Source: Gemmatimonadota bacterium (GTDB taxonomy: Bacteria > Latescibacterota > UBA2968). From it: a stretch of DNA of 45,178 nt. The position numbers and the translations under genes were made by a program. Below the pieces are notes generated by a model, which saw only the letters and a program-made list of their open reading frames with translations, ran no database searches and was not told the origin of the DNA. The stretch spans positions 1 to 45,178 of the forward strand of contig VXRD01000111.1 in the NCBI GenBank assembly GCA_009838845.1, in the 5' to 3' direction. Of the stretch, positions 8,215-16,504 are shown in pieces (within the stretch, counting starts at the first letter, position 1; each line of letters starts with the position of its first letter).

Positions 8215-8661
8215 ATGTCCAATTCATTACCTCAGGTGCTAATGCACAGTGCCCCAAGTTTGTACAAGCATCTCGACGCATTTGCCCAGATTGTTGAGTC
8301 GGCCGTTCGGCTAGCTGGCGCTTCAGAAGATGAGCAAGTTGATCTGATGGTTGCAGTCATGGAAGCACTCAACAATGCGATTGATCATGGCAATGGTGAA
8401 GATGCTTCGAAGAAAGTACATCTCAAGATCGATATCCACCCCGCTTCCATCACGGTCTGGGTGCAAGACGAGGGAGGAGGTTTTGATCCCAATGCCACAC
8501 CTGACCCGGTTGCGCCAGAAAATCTAATGAATAATTCTGGACGCGGGCTTTTGATGATGCGTGCGTTTATGGATGAGGTGGATTTTATGCCCTCTCAGAA
8601 GGGCACACTGGTTAAAATGATCAAGTATTTTTCCTCTAAGTCGTCACCATCTCACTGTTGA
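8215..8661 (+). CDS. RsbW/SpoIIAB-like ATP-binding regulator (anti-sigma kinase family)
   Basis: This 148-residue single-domain GHKL ATPase has an N-box 'EALNNAIDHGN', a G1 box 'DEGGGFDP' and a G2 box 'GRGLLMM', as in RsbW/SpoIIAB serine kinases that bind sigma factors or anti-sigma antagonists. The start is ATG 8215 with GGAGA just upstream; in-frame upstream codons from 8164 lack a ribosome site. No cognate sigma factor or STAS antagonist gene is adjacent, so its partner is unknown. It lies 11 bases ahead of hpf, linking a possible stress-signalling kinase with ribosome hibernation. Confidence 0.8.
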   Translation: MSNSLPQVLMHSAPSLYKHLDAFAQIVESAVRLAGASEDEQVDLMVAVMEALNNAIDHGNGEDASKKVHLKIDIHPASITVWVQDEGGGFDPNATPDPVAPENLMNNSGRGLLMMRAFMDEVDFMPSQKGTLVKMIKYFSSKSSPSHC

Positions 8662-8672
8662 GGAGGATGCCC

Positions 8673-8987
8673 ATGCAAATTGACATTTCTGGACACCATT
8701 ACCATGTCTCCGACAGTACGCGTACCCATATTAAAGCTGCTGTCTCTCGGTTTGAGCGATTTTACACGCCAGTGCTGGGTTGTCATGTCGCCATCAAAAA
8801 AGAGGAGCCTGCATTTCGCGTTGATATTATTGTCAATGTGCATGGGCAAACTCTTAAAGCTTCCAACACTGGCAATAAGCTCTTTCCCGTTATTGACGGT
8901 TCGGCAAAGAAGATGATCCGACAATTAAAGAAACTTCGCGGCCGACGTAGAAAACCTCGCGTTATTTCTAGTCTAAATGAGGTATGA
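8673..8987 (+). CDS. hpf: Short ribosome hibernation promoting factor (HPF/RaiA family)
   Basis: This 104-residue protein corresponds to the short HPF form that binds the 30S decoding region during starvation. The fold pattern matches: 'MQIDISGHHYHVSDSTRTHIKAAV' is the first strand and helix, 'FRVDIIVNVHG' the inner strands, and a basic tail 'KKLRGRRRKPR' follows. There is no C-terminal dimerisation domain of the long form. The start is ATG 8673 with AGGAGG 6 bases upstream; the in-frame TTG 8658 is rejected. The HPr kinase gene begins 3 bases after its stop. Hpf next to hprK is a widespread arrangement, often inside the nitrogen-PTS cluster. Confidence 0.9.
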   Translation: MQIDISGHHYHVSDSTRTHIKAAVSRFERFYTPVLGCHVAIKKEEPAFRVDIIVNVHGQTLKASNTGNKLFPVIDGSAKKMIRQLKKLRGRRRKPRVISSLNEV

Positions 8988-8990
8988 GCC

Positions 8991-9959
8991 GTGCCACAGA
9001 TTTCTATTGGCAAGATGTTAGAGGATTATAGCGACCAACTCTCGCTTTCGTCCGTTGCTGGACAGGAGGGGATTGGCAATACACTATCTACCAGCGATGT
9101 CCATCGGCCCGGTCTCGCACTTGCGGGTTTCCTCGGGCTTTTTACTTTTGACCGCGTTCAGGTTATGGGCAATACGGAGATGCTCTATCTGTCGAGTCTT
9201 GACCCCGATGTTTGTCGCCAAACCCTTGAAACCATTTTTCAGTTTGATATTCCCTGTATGGTTATCACTGATGGGAATGAAGTGCTGCCGGTGATGGTCG
9301 AATTGTCCAATGCGCGGCACATTCCCTTGCTGACCACGCCGTTTGCGACCACCAAGTTCGCCCACCTTTTTTCTCATTATCTCGACGATGTGTTTGCACC
9401 GCGCACAGCCATTCACGGTTCGCTGGTTGATGTGTATGGCATTGGGCTGTTATTTGTTGGGGCAAGTGGGATCGGAAAAAGTGAGATTGCCGTTGACCTG
9501 GTTGAGCGCGGACACCGATTGGTCGCGGATGACGTCGTGCTCGTGTCGCGCAAGTTACAGGGCATAGTTGTAGGCAGCAGCGGAGAAACACTGCGCGATC
9601 ATATAGAAATACGCGGTCTGGGCATTTTGAATGTTCGCAATATGTTTGGTGTGCGTGCCGTTCGCATGCAGAAGCGGATTGAGGTTGTTGTCAAACTCAT
9701 TAAATGGGATGAAACCGCGGCTTACGATCGCATTGGACTCGATGAGGATTGGGTCTCGATTCTCGATCTCGAGGTGCCTCAGGTTACAGTGCCGATCTAT
9801 CCGGGAAAAAATATTACGGTGATTGCTGAGACGATAGCCTTGAATTATCAACTCAAAATACAGGGCTATCACACGGCGCAAGAATTCAATCGTCGCCTTG
9901 TTGAGCGCATGAAAAACAAAATCCGGGACGATATGTCTATTCGCGCGGATATCGAGTAA
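8991..9959 (+). CDS. hprK: HPr kinase/phosphorylase
   Basis: This enzyme phosphorylates or dephosphorylates a serine of HPr, the phosphocarrier of the PTS. Its 322 residues match the family length. The N-terminal receiver-like domain is followed by the C-terminal kinase domain with Walker A 'GASGIGKS' (G157-S164), 'HRLVADDVVLV' and the signature 'EIRGLGILNVRNMFG'. The start is GTG 8991 with GAGG at 8979-8982. No HPr (ptsH), EI or rapZ gene follows, unlike in many relatives. Its target must be encoded elsewhere, or it may serve as a metabolic sensor without a complete PTS. It is 14 bases from the TPR lipoprotein gene. Confidence 0.95.
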   Translation: MPQISIGKMLEDYSDQLSLSSVAGQEGIGNTLSTSDVHRPGLALAGFLGLFTFDRVQVMGNTEMLYLSSLDPDVCRQTLETIFQFDIPCMVITDGNEVLPVMVELSNARHIPLLTTPFATTKFAHLFSHYLDDVFAPRTAIHGSLVDVYGIGLLFVGASGIGKSEIAVDLVERGHRLVADDVVLVSRKLQGIVVGSSGETLRDHIEIRGLGILNVRNMFGVRAVRMQKRIEVVVKLIKWDETAAYDRIGLDEDWVSILDLEVPQVTVPIYPGKNITVIAETIALNYQLKIQGYHTAQEFNRRLVERMKNKIRDDMSIRADIE

Positions 9960-9973
9960 CTATGGAGGCATAA

Positions 9974-10900
9974 ATGAAATTAAAGTGCGTTGTCTTATTG
10001 TTGTTTGGGCTCGTGGGGTGTGGGGGACAGAGTGCTTTGGAAAGCGATGCCCAGCGCATGCTGGCTTCTGTACGGGATCTGGAAGAAGAATTGGCCGATT
10101 TGCCGCAGGCGATTGCGCGGTATGGAGAAATCTCAGCGCAATTCCCAAATACTGAGGCGGAAAAAACAGCGCGCGCGCGACGGGTTATGCTCGAGCAGGT
10201 ACAGATGCGCCTGGCGGATCGAGAAGTTATTCCGAAAGATAGTATAGAGACATTTTACGAAGGTGTGGTCGAGATCGCGCCCGATTATTTTGCCGCGTTG
10301 AAGGAGCTCGGCACCCATTACAGTAATCAAATACATCTTATCACGCGTTTTGCCGCCAATACAGGGGCGGTGCAAATAAAAGAACAGGCCATAGGAATAT
10401 GGGTAAAGCAGGATAGTCTGTGGTCGCGCTACACCTTTCGCCCCATTCCATCAAATCGTTTCTGGCGGGATCAGTTGTGTAAGGACGCGCTGAATATTAC
10501 AGAGATGTTAATTGCTAAGTCTTTTCGAGAGTACGACCGCGCGCAGAGTATCATCAATAAGGGATTGGATTACGCTTCGGGCGAGGATGTGATTTCACGG
10601 GCTAAAGTCTATGCCGCCTATTGTGCGTTTTGGCAGGGCAAAGCAGAAGATTTCCAGCAGGGCGTCGCACTGGCAAAAGAGGCTTTGAGCTATGAATTTT
10701 TATCGGATAATGACCGCGCGCGCGCCTATCATGTTATTGGTCTGTGTTATGCGTATATTTATCAGGATACAGAAGACATGACCCATCTCGATGAGGCGAT
10801 AAGAGCACTCAATGAAGCCGTGAATATCGATGGGAATATGGGCGAGGCAAAGCTATTGCTCAAAGAGTTGCGACAACAGCGAGGAAGGGTAGCATCTTGA
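9974..10900 (+). CDS. TPR-containing lipoprotein
   Basis: This 308-residue protein has a lipobox GLVGC (Cys16) preceded by a short hydrophobic signal, so it should be anchored in a membrane facing the periplasm. The mature part is mostly helical. 'LPQAIARYGEISAQFPNTEAEKTARARR' resembles a TPR unit of the YfgC/BamD type, and 'DEAIRALNEAVNIDGNMGEAKLLL' near the C-terminus is a second clear TPR. The middle portion is less repetitive. It probably works as a scaffold for protein-protein contacts; the partner is unknown. GGAGG (9963-9967) gives a strong ribosome site for ATG 9974. The aspartokinase gene begins 4 bases after its stop. Confidence 0.7.
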   Translation: MKLKCVVLLLFGLVGCGGQSALESDAQRMLASVRDLEEELADLPQAIARYGEISAQFPNTEAEKTARARRVMLEQVQMRLADREVIPKDSIETFYEGVVEIAPDYFAALKELGTHYSNQIHLITRFAANTGAVQIKEQAIGIWVKQDSLWSRYTFRPIPSNRFWRDQLCKDALNITEMLIAKSFREYDRAQSIINKGLDYASGEDVISRAKVYAAYCAFWQGKAEDFQQGVALAKEALSYEFLSDNDRARAYHVIGLCYAYIYQDTEDMTHLDEAIRALNEAVNIDGNMGEAKLLLKELRQQRGRVAS

Positions 10901-10904
10901 GATT

Positions 10905-12212
10905 ATGAAAAAAATTGTTTGTAAATTTGGCGGTTCATCAGTTGCTGATGCCACACAGGTCGAGAAGGTAGTGTCTATTGTGCGAAGGGATGGACGCCGC
11001 TGTTTTGTCGTGCCTTCCGCGCCTGGTAAGCGGTCTGAAGATGACACAAAAATTACTGATTTGCTCTATTTGTGCCACGAACTCGCGAGACAAAATGTCG
11101 AATTTTCAGAGCCTTTTAATAAAATTAGTACGCGATTTTTGGATCTCTCAAAGGCTCTTGGTGTGTCAATAGATATGGAGAGTCTGCTCGCTGAGGTCGA
11201 GAGCGGGATAGCGAATGGTGCAGGGCGAGATTACGTGGCGTCGCGCGGCGAGTATTTGTGCGGGCGCATCTTAGCCGATGTTTTAGATGCGGTGTTTGTC
11301 GATCCAGCCGAGGCGATACTCTTTCGGGCTGATGGGCGCCTTGACAGCGATTCATATCGGCGATTGAGGGCACGTCTTTCAGATGATCGGCTGTATGTTA
11401 TTCCGGGATTTTACGGTGCGGATGTAGAGGGTGAGATAGTGACATTTTCTCGTGGGGGGTCAGATATTACCGGTGCGATTGTTGCCCGCGCAGTTGGAGC
11501 AGAAATGTACGAAAACTGGACGGATGTGTCCGGATTGCTCATGGCCGATCCCCGCCTGGTGCCCAATCCATTGCCTGTAGAAGAAATTACATATCGCGAG
11601 ATGCGCGAGTTGGCCTATATGGGAGCCGATGTTTTGCACGACGAAGCGATGTTTCCGGTGCGAACGGCAAAAATTCCCATTCACATACGAAATACCAATC
11701 GGCCAGAGGATGTGGGCACGTTGATTTTGCCGAGCCGAGAGCTTACAGAGCGCCTGATCGCCGGGGTTGCGGGACGTCCCAATTTTAGTATGCTATTTAT
11801 TGAAAAAGATCTGATGAATCAGACAACGGGGTTTGGGCAGCGGGTCCTGGAGGTGGTTGCACGACATGGGATCAGTTATGATCACACGCCGTCGGGTATC
11901 GATACAATGTCGGTGATCATACAGGATGAGCAATTGGACGGCAAGGGCGAACTTCTCGTCGAAGATATTCAACGCATTATCGAGCCTGATCGCGCCGAAC
12001 TGATCCACGGGCTTGCGCTGATTGCGACGGTTGGCGAGGGGATGTCGCACAGGGTTGGCATTGCAGCGCGTCTGTTTACTGCGCTGGCAGATGCAGGTGT
12101 GAATGTACGGGTGATTGACCAGGGGGCTTCAGAGATCAATATTATTGTGGGAGTCGAAGAAGCCGATCTCGAGACAGCACTGATCGCGATTTATCGCGCT
12201 TTTGTAAAATAA
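10905..12212 (+). CDS. lysC: Aspartate kinase with regulatory ACT domains
   Basis: Phosphorylates aspartate in the first step of lysine, threonine and methionine synthesis. The kinase domain has KFGGSSV (residues 7-13), 'SRGEYLCGRILA' and the nucleotide/substrate loop 'FSRGGSDITGAIVA...TDVSGLLMADPRLVPNP'. The C-terminal 140 residues hold two ACT-like segments ('TGFGQRVLEVVARHGISYDHTPSG' and 'MSHRVGIAARLFTALADAGVNVRVI'), implying feedback control by an amino acid. The 435-residue length fits monofunctional aspartokinase of the LysC type without a homoserine dehydrogenase domain. None of its usual pathway partners is nearby. The next gene starts 19 bases downstream. Confidence 0.93.
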   Translation: MKKIVCKFGGSSVADATQVEKVVSIVRRDGRRCFVVPSAPGKRSEDDTKITDLLYLCHELARQNVEFSEPFNKISTRFLDLSKALGVSIDMESLLAEVESGIANGAGRDYVASRGEYLCGRILADVLDAVFVDPAEAILFRADGRLDSDSYRRLRARLSDDRLYVIPGFYGADVEGEIVTFSRGGSDITGAIVARAVGAEMYENWTDVSGLLMADPRLVPNPLPVEEITYREMRELAYMGADVLHDEAMFPVRTAKIPIHIRNTNRPEDVGTLILPSRELTERLIAGVAGRPNFSMLFIEKDLMNQTTGFGQRVLEVVARHGISYDHTPSGIDTMSVIIQDEQLDGKGELLVEDIQRIIEPDRAELIHGLALIATVGEGMSHRVGIAARLFTALADAGVNVRVIDQGASEINIIVGVEEADLETALIAIYRAFVK

Positions 12213-12231
12213 AAAAACTGGGAAGGGCTTT

Positions 12232-13293
12232 ATGAAAATTCTCGTGACGGGGTCACACGGAAGAGTAGGGGGTAATCTGGTCAGACGTTTGCTCGACAAA
12301 GGCCACGACATACGCGGCTTTGTCTATCCCGGTGATGCCAGCCGGGCGGACAAATGGGAAGGCATTGATGAAGTCGAGGTCGTAGAAGGCGACTTGCGCG
12401 ATTACGATGCCGTATCTCGCGCGGTTGAGGGTGTGGATGCCATATATCACCTGGCAGCGGCTTTTGCAAGCCCGCATAGCCATATCGAATATTTGCAGAT
12501 TAATGGGCTGGGCACACTGCATTTACTCGAAGCTGTGCGAGAGAAAATCCCCAATTTGCAGCGTTTTGTCTATGCATGCACAGAAGCGATATACTGGAAG
12601 GTTGAAGAGGCTGGGCGTTTGTTTGAGAAGCCGATTTCCGAAGATATGGTCAGCGCGACTAAAGCGATGCCCTATTTTTTGACCAAGTGGATCGGCGAAG
12701 AACTGGTGATGAATTACCACGTTCAATACGGCTTTCCGAGCGTTGTGTGTCGGTTTGCGACCATTTTTGAACCGAGCGAATTTTTGACCGAAGACGGCGT
12801 TCCCAAATTTTGTACCCTCAGACCTCCGCTCGAACGGTTGCAACGCCAGAAAAACCCCACAGATGAACAGAGGGCGCAGCTCGCATCTATGGAAAAAGCA
12901 TGGGCAGATGGTGCGCGGGTTCTGGTTAGCAGGTGTCCCGATGGCAGGAGTTTTAAGCAGGAATGGGCGGATGTGCGGGATATCGCCCTGGGCCTTTCTC
13001 TGAGTTTGGAGCGCGATGAAGCCGTGGGCGAGGCATTTACCCTTGGTGGAATGCTCATCGTGTGGGAAGACGATGTTCCAAAAGTTGCCGATTATCTCGG
13101 TGTAGGCTATACAGAAGCGACCATGCCTGCGCCGAATTTTTTTGAATTTGATCGATCAAAAACGCAAAATCTGCTCGGATATCATGCCGAACACGACTTG
13201 TGGAGCACGCTGAATACGGCTCTGGCGATGCAAGAGGGCAAGGAGACAGATGTTGTTCCCACAGGTGTGCGATACGGACGAAATCCCGCATAA
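12232..13293 (+). CDS. NAD(P)-dependent epimerase/dehydratase (extended SDR)
   Basis: This 353-residue cytosolic protein starts with the Rossmann motif TGSHGRVGG (extended-SDR TGxxGxxG) and carries the catalytic Y-x3-K pair as Y148-x3-K152 (YFLTK). The 'DAIYHLAAAFASPHSH' stretch matches the nucleotide-sugar or terpenoid SDR pattern at the NNA region. The substrate cannot be assigned; a C-terminal portion with 'RSFKQEWADVRDIALGLSLSLE' resembles the usual substrate-binding lobe. GGAAGG gives a ribosome site before ATG 12232. It lies 12 bases before the first TonB-dependent receptor gene, so a role in processing the imported compound is possible but unproven. Confidence 0.8.
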   Translation: MKILVTGSHGRVGGNLVRRLLDKGHDIRGFVYPGDASRADKWEGIDEVEVVEGDLRDYDAVSRAVEGVDAIYHLAAAFASPHSHIEYLQINGLGTLHLLEAVREKIPNLQRFVYACTEAIYWKVEEAGRLFEKPISEDMVSATKAMPYFLTKWIGEELVMNYHVQYGFPSVVCRFATIFEPSEFLTEDGVPKFCTLRPPLERLQRQKNPTDEQRAQLASMEKAWADGARVLVSRCPDGRSFKQEWADVRDIALGLSLSLERDEAVGEAFTLGGMLIVWEDDVPKVADYLGVGYTEATMPAPNFFEFDRSKTQNLLGYHAEHDLWSTLNTALAMQEGKETDVVPTGVRYGRNPA

Positions 13294-13305
13294 TGGGGAG
13301 GTCCT

Positions 13306-16300
13306 ATGGCTTTCTTTTGCCGGTATATTCCGATTCTGGTATGCGCGGCATTGTTTTTGGGGGTGAGTGAGGCTCAATCTGTTGGAACTATTACCGGCAC
13401 AGTGACCGATGCTGCAAGTGGAGAGAAGTTGGAAGCGGTGCAGGTCCATATCCCGGTCTTGAAACTGGGCGCAGTATCGGATGAGCAAGGCCGCTTTACT
13501 ATCGACAATGTGCCAGTTGGCACGTATGAACTGAAGGCCGATTTGATCGGCTATGCGAGTGCGACAGTCGCGATTACTGTGATGGCTGGACAGACAACGA
13601 CGGTTGCTTTGCTGATGGCGTTGTCCGCGCTTTATCTGGATGAAGTGGTGGTGACGGGTACGGCGTTTGAGGAATCGCCCATCAGTTTGACCTATGCGGT
13701 CGCCGTGGTCGGGCGAGAAAAGATGGCAGAGCAAGGGTCTCCACAGACCGTTGATTTTTTTAAGAATCTGGGGGCGAGTCACGGCGTGATCGGCGAGCGA
13801 AACAGTTGGTACAATGCCGGTCAAGCCGCCACGCTTCCAGAGAATATCGCCAATGTGAACCTGCGCGGCCTCGGGGCTTCGCGCACCCTGGTGTTGTTCA
13901 ATGGCCGGCGTCAGGTCTATGTGCCAGCGCGCTTGATTGGGGGGCGCTTCGTAGATGTAAATGCGATGCCTTCGATAGCTATTGACCGCATTGAGGTACT
14001 CAAGGAAGGCGCGGGAGCGATCTACGGATCGGATGCTGTGGCTGGCGTTGCCAATTTTTTGACTCGCGCGGATTTTGAGGGCTTTGAGGTCTCGGCAGCC
14101 CACAATTATTTCGCAGGTGCTGGCGATACGAATGTGAGCGCGATATGGGGTAGAAAATTCGGCAACGCCCATGCCGTAATTTCGGCAGAATGGAGCGGTC
14201 AGCAGCAGTTGGCGACCGAAGAAAGAGATTATCTGCTGCTGCCATGGCACGGCGGTGGGCAACGCGGGGGATGGTCGGGCATTGGGAATCCCGGCGTCTT
14301 CACGCTTGGGGCACCCGCTATCTGGACCGCGGATATCCACGACCGCCGCTGTGAGGAATTTGGCGGGGTGGAATTGAGTTGGACGTGCCGCTTCCGCTAT
14401 CAACCCTGGGACAATCTGATCGATAAAAAGCAGTATATCCGCGCTTTTGCCGAGATCAACGGTTCTCTGGACAATGGCCCGGATTACCACATTGAGGCAT
14501 TGCTGTCTGAATCCGAGATTCCCGATTGGCTCACAACGCCTTCTTACCCACCCATCCCTCTGTTTCACACGACCATCATGGAAGTCGCGCCCGACCACCC
14601 GGGGCGGCGGGCATTCTGCGAGGACCAGGGAAACTACGCAGGGAGCGGTTCTTACGATGCGGACAAAGTAGCCGAAGCCTGCGCCGATGGGGAGACGAAC
14701 TGGTATTTTAATGGGCGCACGTTTGGCAATTCGGGCCCTGGGCGCACACTGTCGCGCCAGTCTCGCACCTGGCGCGTAGCTGCTTCCGCAGACCGCGATT
14801 TCAAAGCATTTGGTGGGCGGGACGCCAGTTTTGACGTGGGGCTTTCCTATTCCCACACCGCGGGGAACATGAATCTGCCGGGCATCTACAACGAACGCCT
14901 GTTCCTCGCCTTTCGAGGTTACGGCGGGCCGGATTGCGGTGTGGGTGTGATCGCAGATGCTTCGAGTGACGCCAAAATGAGACTCGACCCGAGCACCCTC
15001 AGTGGCAAAATGCCGGGGCACGGCAACTGTATGTATTTCAATCCTTTTAATAATGCCATTGAGTATTCCGCCCAACCCGGTGCCTTATACCTGGATCAGC
15101 GCAATCCGGAATATCGCCCCGAACTTGCAAACAGTCCCGAACTGCGGGAATGGCTCGGCGCAGAGGAAGTCAATTTGCAGAGCACGGCGGATATGATAGT
15201 TGCCGATGCGACGCTGACTGGGACATGGACGGAAAATGTCTGGCTCAACGCGAGTTATGCCGCCGGATATCAGTTTCGCCGGATCAGCGCGGTTGGCGAT
15301 CCCAATGACGCGGGCGATGTCACCATCAATCCCTGTCCGGTTGCAGGCGATAAGGGATGTACTGAGCGCGATAAGTTCGGTCCCTATGTTTTCACGAATG
15401 TGCATCGGCCTTATGAGGCAGATCAGACGGTACATCGCTTTTTTGGCGAAATTCCTCTGAGCCTGGGCGAGCGTTTTGACGTGCAATTGGCTGCGAATTA
15501 CGAATTCCACGATGTGGCGAGCAGTTTTGATCCCAAATTTGGGTGGCGCTATCAACTCTCGGAATCTCCGACCCATTCCGCGTTTCTGCGCGGCTCGGTG
15601 CAGACGTCTTTTCGCACGCCATCGCTGGACGATGTCAATGAAAGCCCGTTGACAACGCTCGAATGGGTGCCACAAACGAGCACGTACCGTGCGGTGGATA
15701 GAATTGGTAGCCCCGATCTCAAGCCCGAACAAGCGTTCACCTATAATGCGGGCCTTGCTTTAAATACAGAGGCTGGCTTTGAAGCAACGTTGGATTACTG
15801 GCACTACGATTTCAGCGATGTGATCGGCGCCATGCCCCATAGTGCGATTGTCAACCTGTATGACGAATCCGCGACCAGGGATCTGGTGAAGCAATACATC
15901 GTATGTCCAGATGGTATTGGCACCGGTGCCTGTACGGCTGCAGAACTCGATCGGGTACGCATTGATCTCGTCAATTGGCCGGGGGTCAAAACTTCGGGTT
16001 TTGACGTGTATTTGAGCGCCCGGATGCAGGCGGGATCGGGACAATTTACAGCCAGCCTGGACGGCACTTATACCCTCGATTACCAGACAAAGGCTCTGAT
16101 GCTGGACGATTTGGAGATCCAATCCGAACTGGACGCCGTGGGCTACCTGAACTTCGACAATCCCCTCGTGACATCTTTGCCCAAATTGAAGAGTCGGATA
16201 TCCGCAGCCTATCACTATAAACACTACAGCCTGGTCAGCTACTTGAACTACATTTCGTCTTATGAAGATCGGGCGTCGGAAGATTTATTTCCCATTATAG

Positions 16301-16491
16301 ACGCTTTTGTCACATGGGACGCCAGCTTTTTGTGGAATTTGTCCAGAGGTATCAATATCGCCATCTCCGGGCGAAATTTGATCGATACCAGGCCGCCGCT
16401 GGTCAATGTGGAACAAGCCTACGATGGTTTTACGCACGATCCCAAAGGTCGGCAGTTGAAGTTGGCGGTGACATATCAACTCGGACGTTGA
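13306..16491 (+). CDS. TonB-dependent receptor, copy 1
   Basis: This 1061-residue outer-membrane receptor would take up a ligand with energy from TonB. Order: signal peptide (to about SEAQS), a carboxypeptidase-regulatory-like domain (residues about 25-105), a TonB-box-like 'LDEVVVTGT', a plug with 'NVNLRGLGASRTLVLFNGRR' and 'IDRIEVLKEGAGAIYGSDAVAGVANF', and a large barrel. Ten cysteines occur after the plug (349, 361, 438, 459, 544, 575, 677, 685, 867, 876), in five closely spaced pairs that would suit disulfides in extracellular loops. A paralogue with the same ten cysteines lies 1.7 kb downstream, beyond a BCCT transporter gene. The ligand is unknown. GGGGAGG precedes ATG 13306. Confidence 0.93.
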   Translation: MAFFCRYIPILVCAALFLGVSEAQSVGTITGTVTDAASGEKLEAVQVHIPVLKLGAVSDEQGRFTIDNVPVGTYELKADLIGYASATVAITVMAGQTTTVALLMALSALYLDEVVVTGTAFEESPISLTYAVAVVGREKMAEQGSPQTVDFFKNLGASHGVIGERNSWYNAGQAATLPENIANVNLRGLGASRTLVLFNGRRQVYVPARLIGGRFVDVNAMPSIAIDRIEVLKEGAGAIYGSDAVAGVANFLTRADFEGFEVSAAHNYFAGAGDTNVSAIWGRKFGNAHAVISAEWSGQQQLATEERDYLLLPWHGGGQRGGWSGIGNPGVFTLGAPAIWTADIHDRRCEEFGGVELSWTCRFRYQPWDNLIDKKQYIRAFAEINGSLDNGPDYHIEALLSESEIPDWLTTPSYPPIPLFHTTIMEVAPDHPGRRAFCEDQGNYAGSGSYDADKVAEACADGETNWYFNGRTFGNSGPGRTLSRQSRTWRVAASADRDFKAFGGRDASFDVGLSYSHTAGNMNLPGIYNERLFLAFRGYGGPDCGVGVIADASSDAKMRLDPSTLSGKMPGHGNCMYFNPFNNAIEYSAQPGALYLDQRNPEYRPELANSPELREWLGAEEVNLQSTADMIVADATLTGTWTENVWLNASYAAGYQFRRISAVGDPNDAGDVTINPCPVAGDKGCTERDKFGPYVFTNVHRPYEADQTVHRFFGEIPLSLGERFDVQLAANYEFHDVASSFDPKFGWRYQLSESPTHSAFLRGSVQTSFRTPSLDDVNESPLTTLEWVPQTSTYRAVDRIGSPDLKPEQAFTYNAGLALNTEAGFEATLDYWHYDFSDVIGAMPHSAIVNLYDESATRDLVKQYIVCPDGIGTGACTAAELDRVRIDLVNWPGVKTSGFDVYLSARMQAGSGQFTASLDGTYTLDYQTKALMLDDLEIQSELDAVGYLNFDNPLVTSLPKLKSRISAAYHYKHYSLVSYLNYISSYEDRASEDLFPIIDAFVTWDASFLWNLSRGINIAISGRNLIDTRPPLVNVEQAYDGFTHDPKGRQLKLAVTYQLGR

Positions 16492-16504
16492 CGGAAGGAA
16501 CGCT

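Noticed and set aside
8991..9959. Complete nitrogen-PTS cluster around hpf and hprK
   Set aside because: No rpoN, ptsN, ptsH or rapZ could be found in the adjacent genes.
13156..15075. A 639-residue open frame on the minus strand under receptor copy 1
   Set aside because: It lies antisense to a receptor with clear domains, has no ribosome site or recognisable motif, and is explained by codon bias of the real gene.
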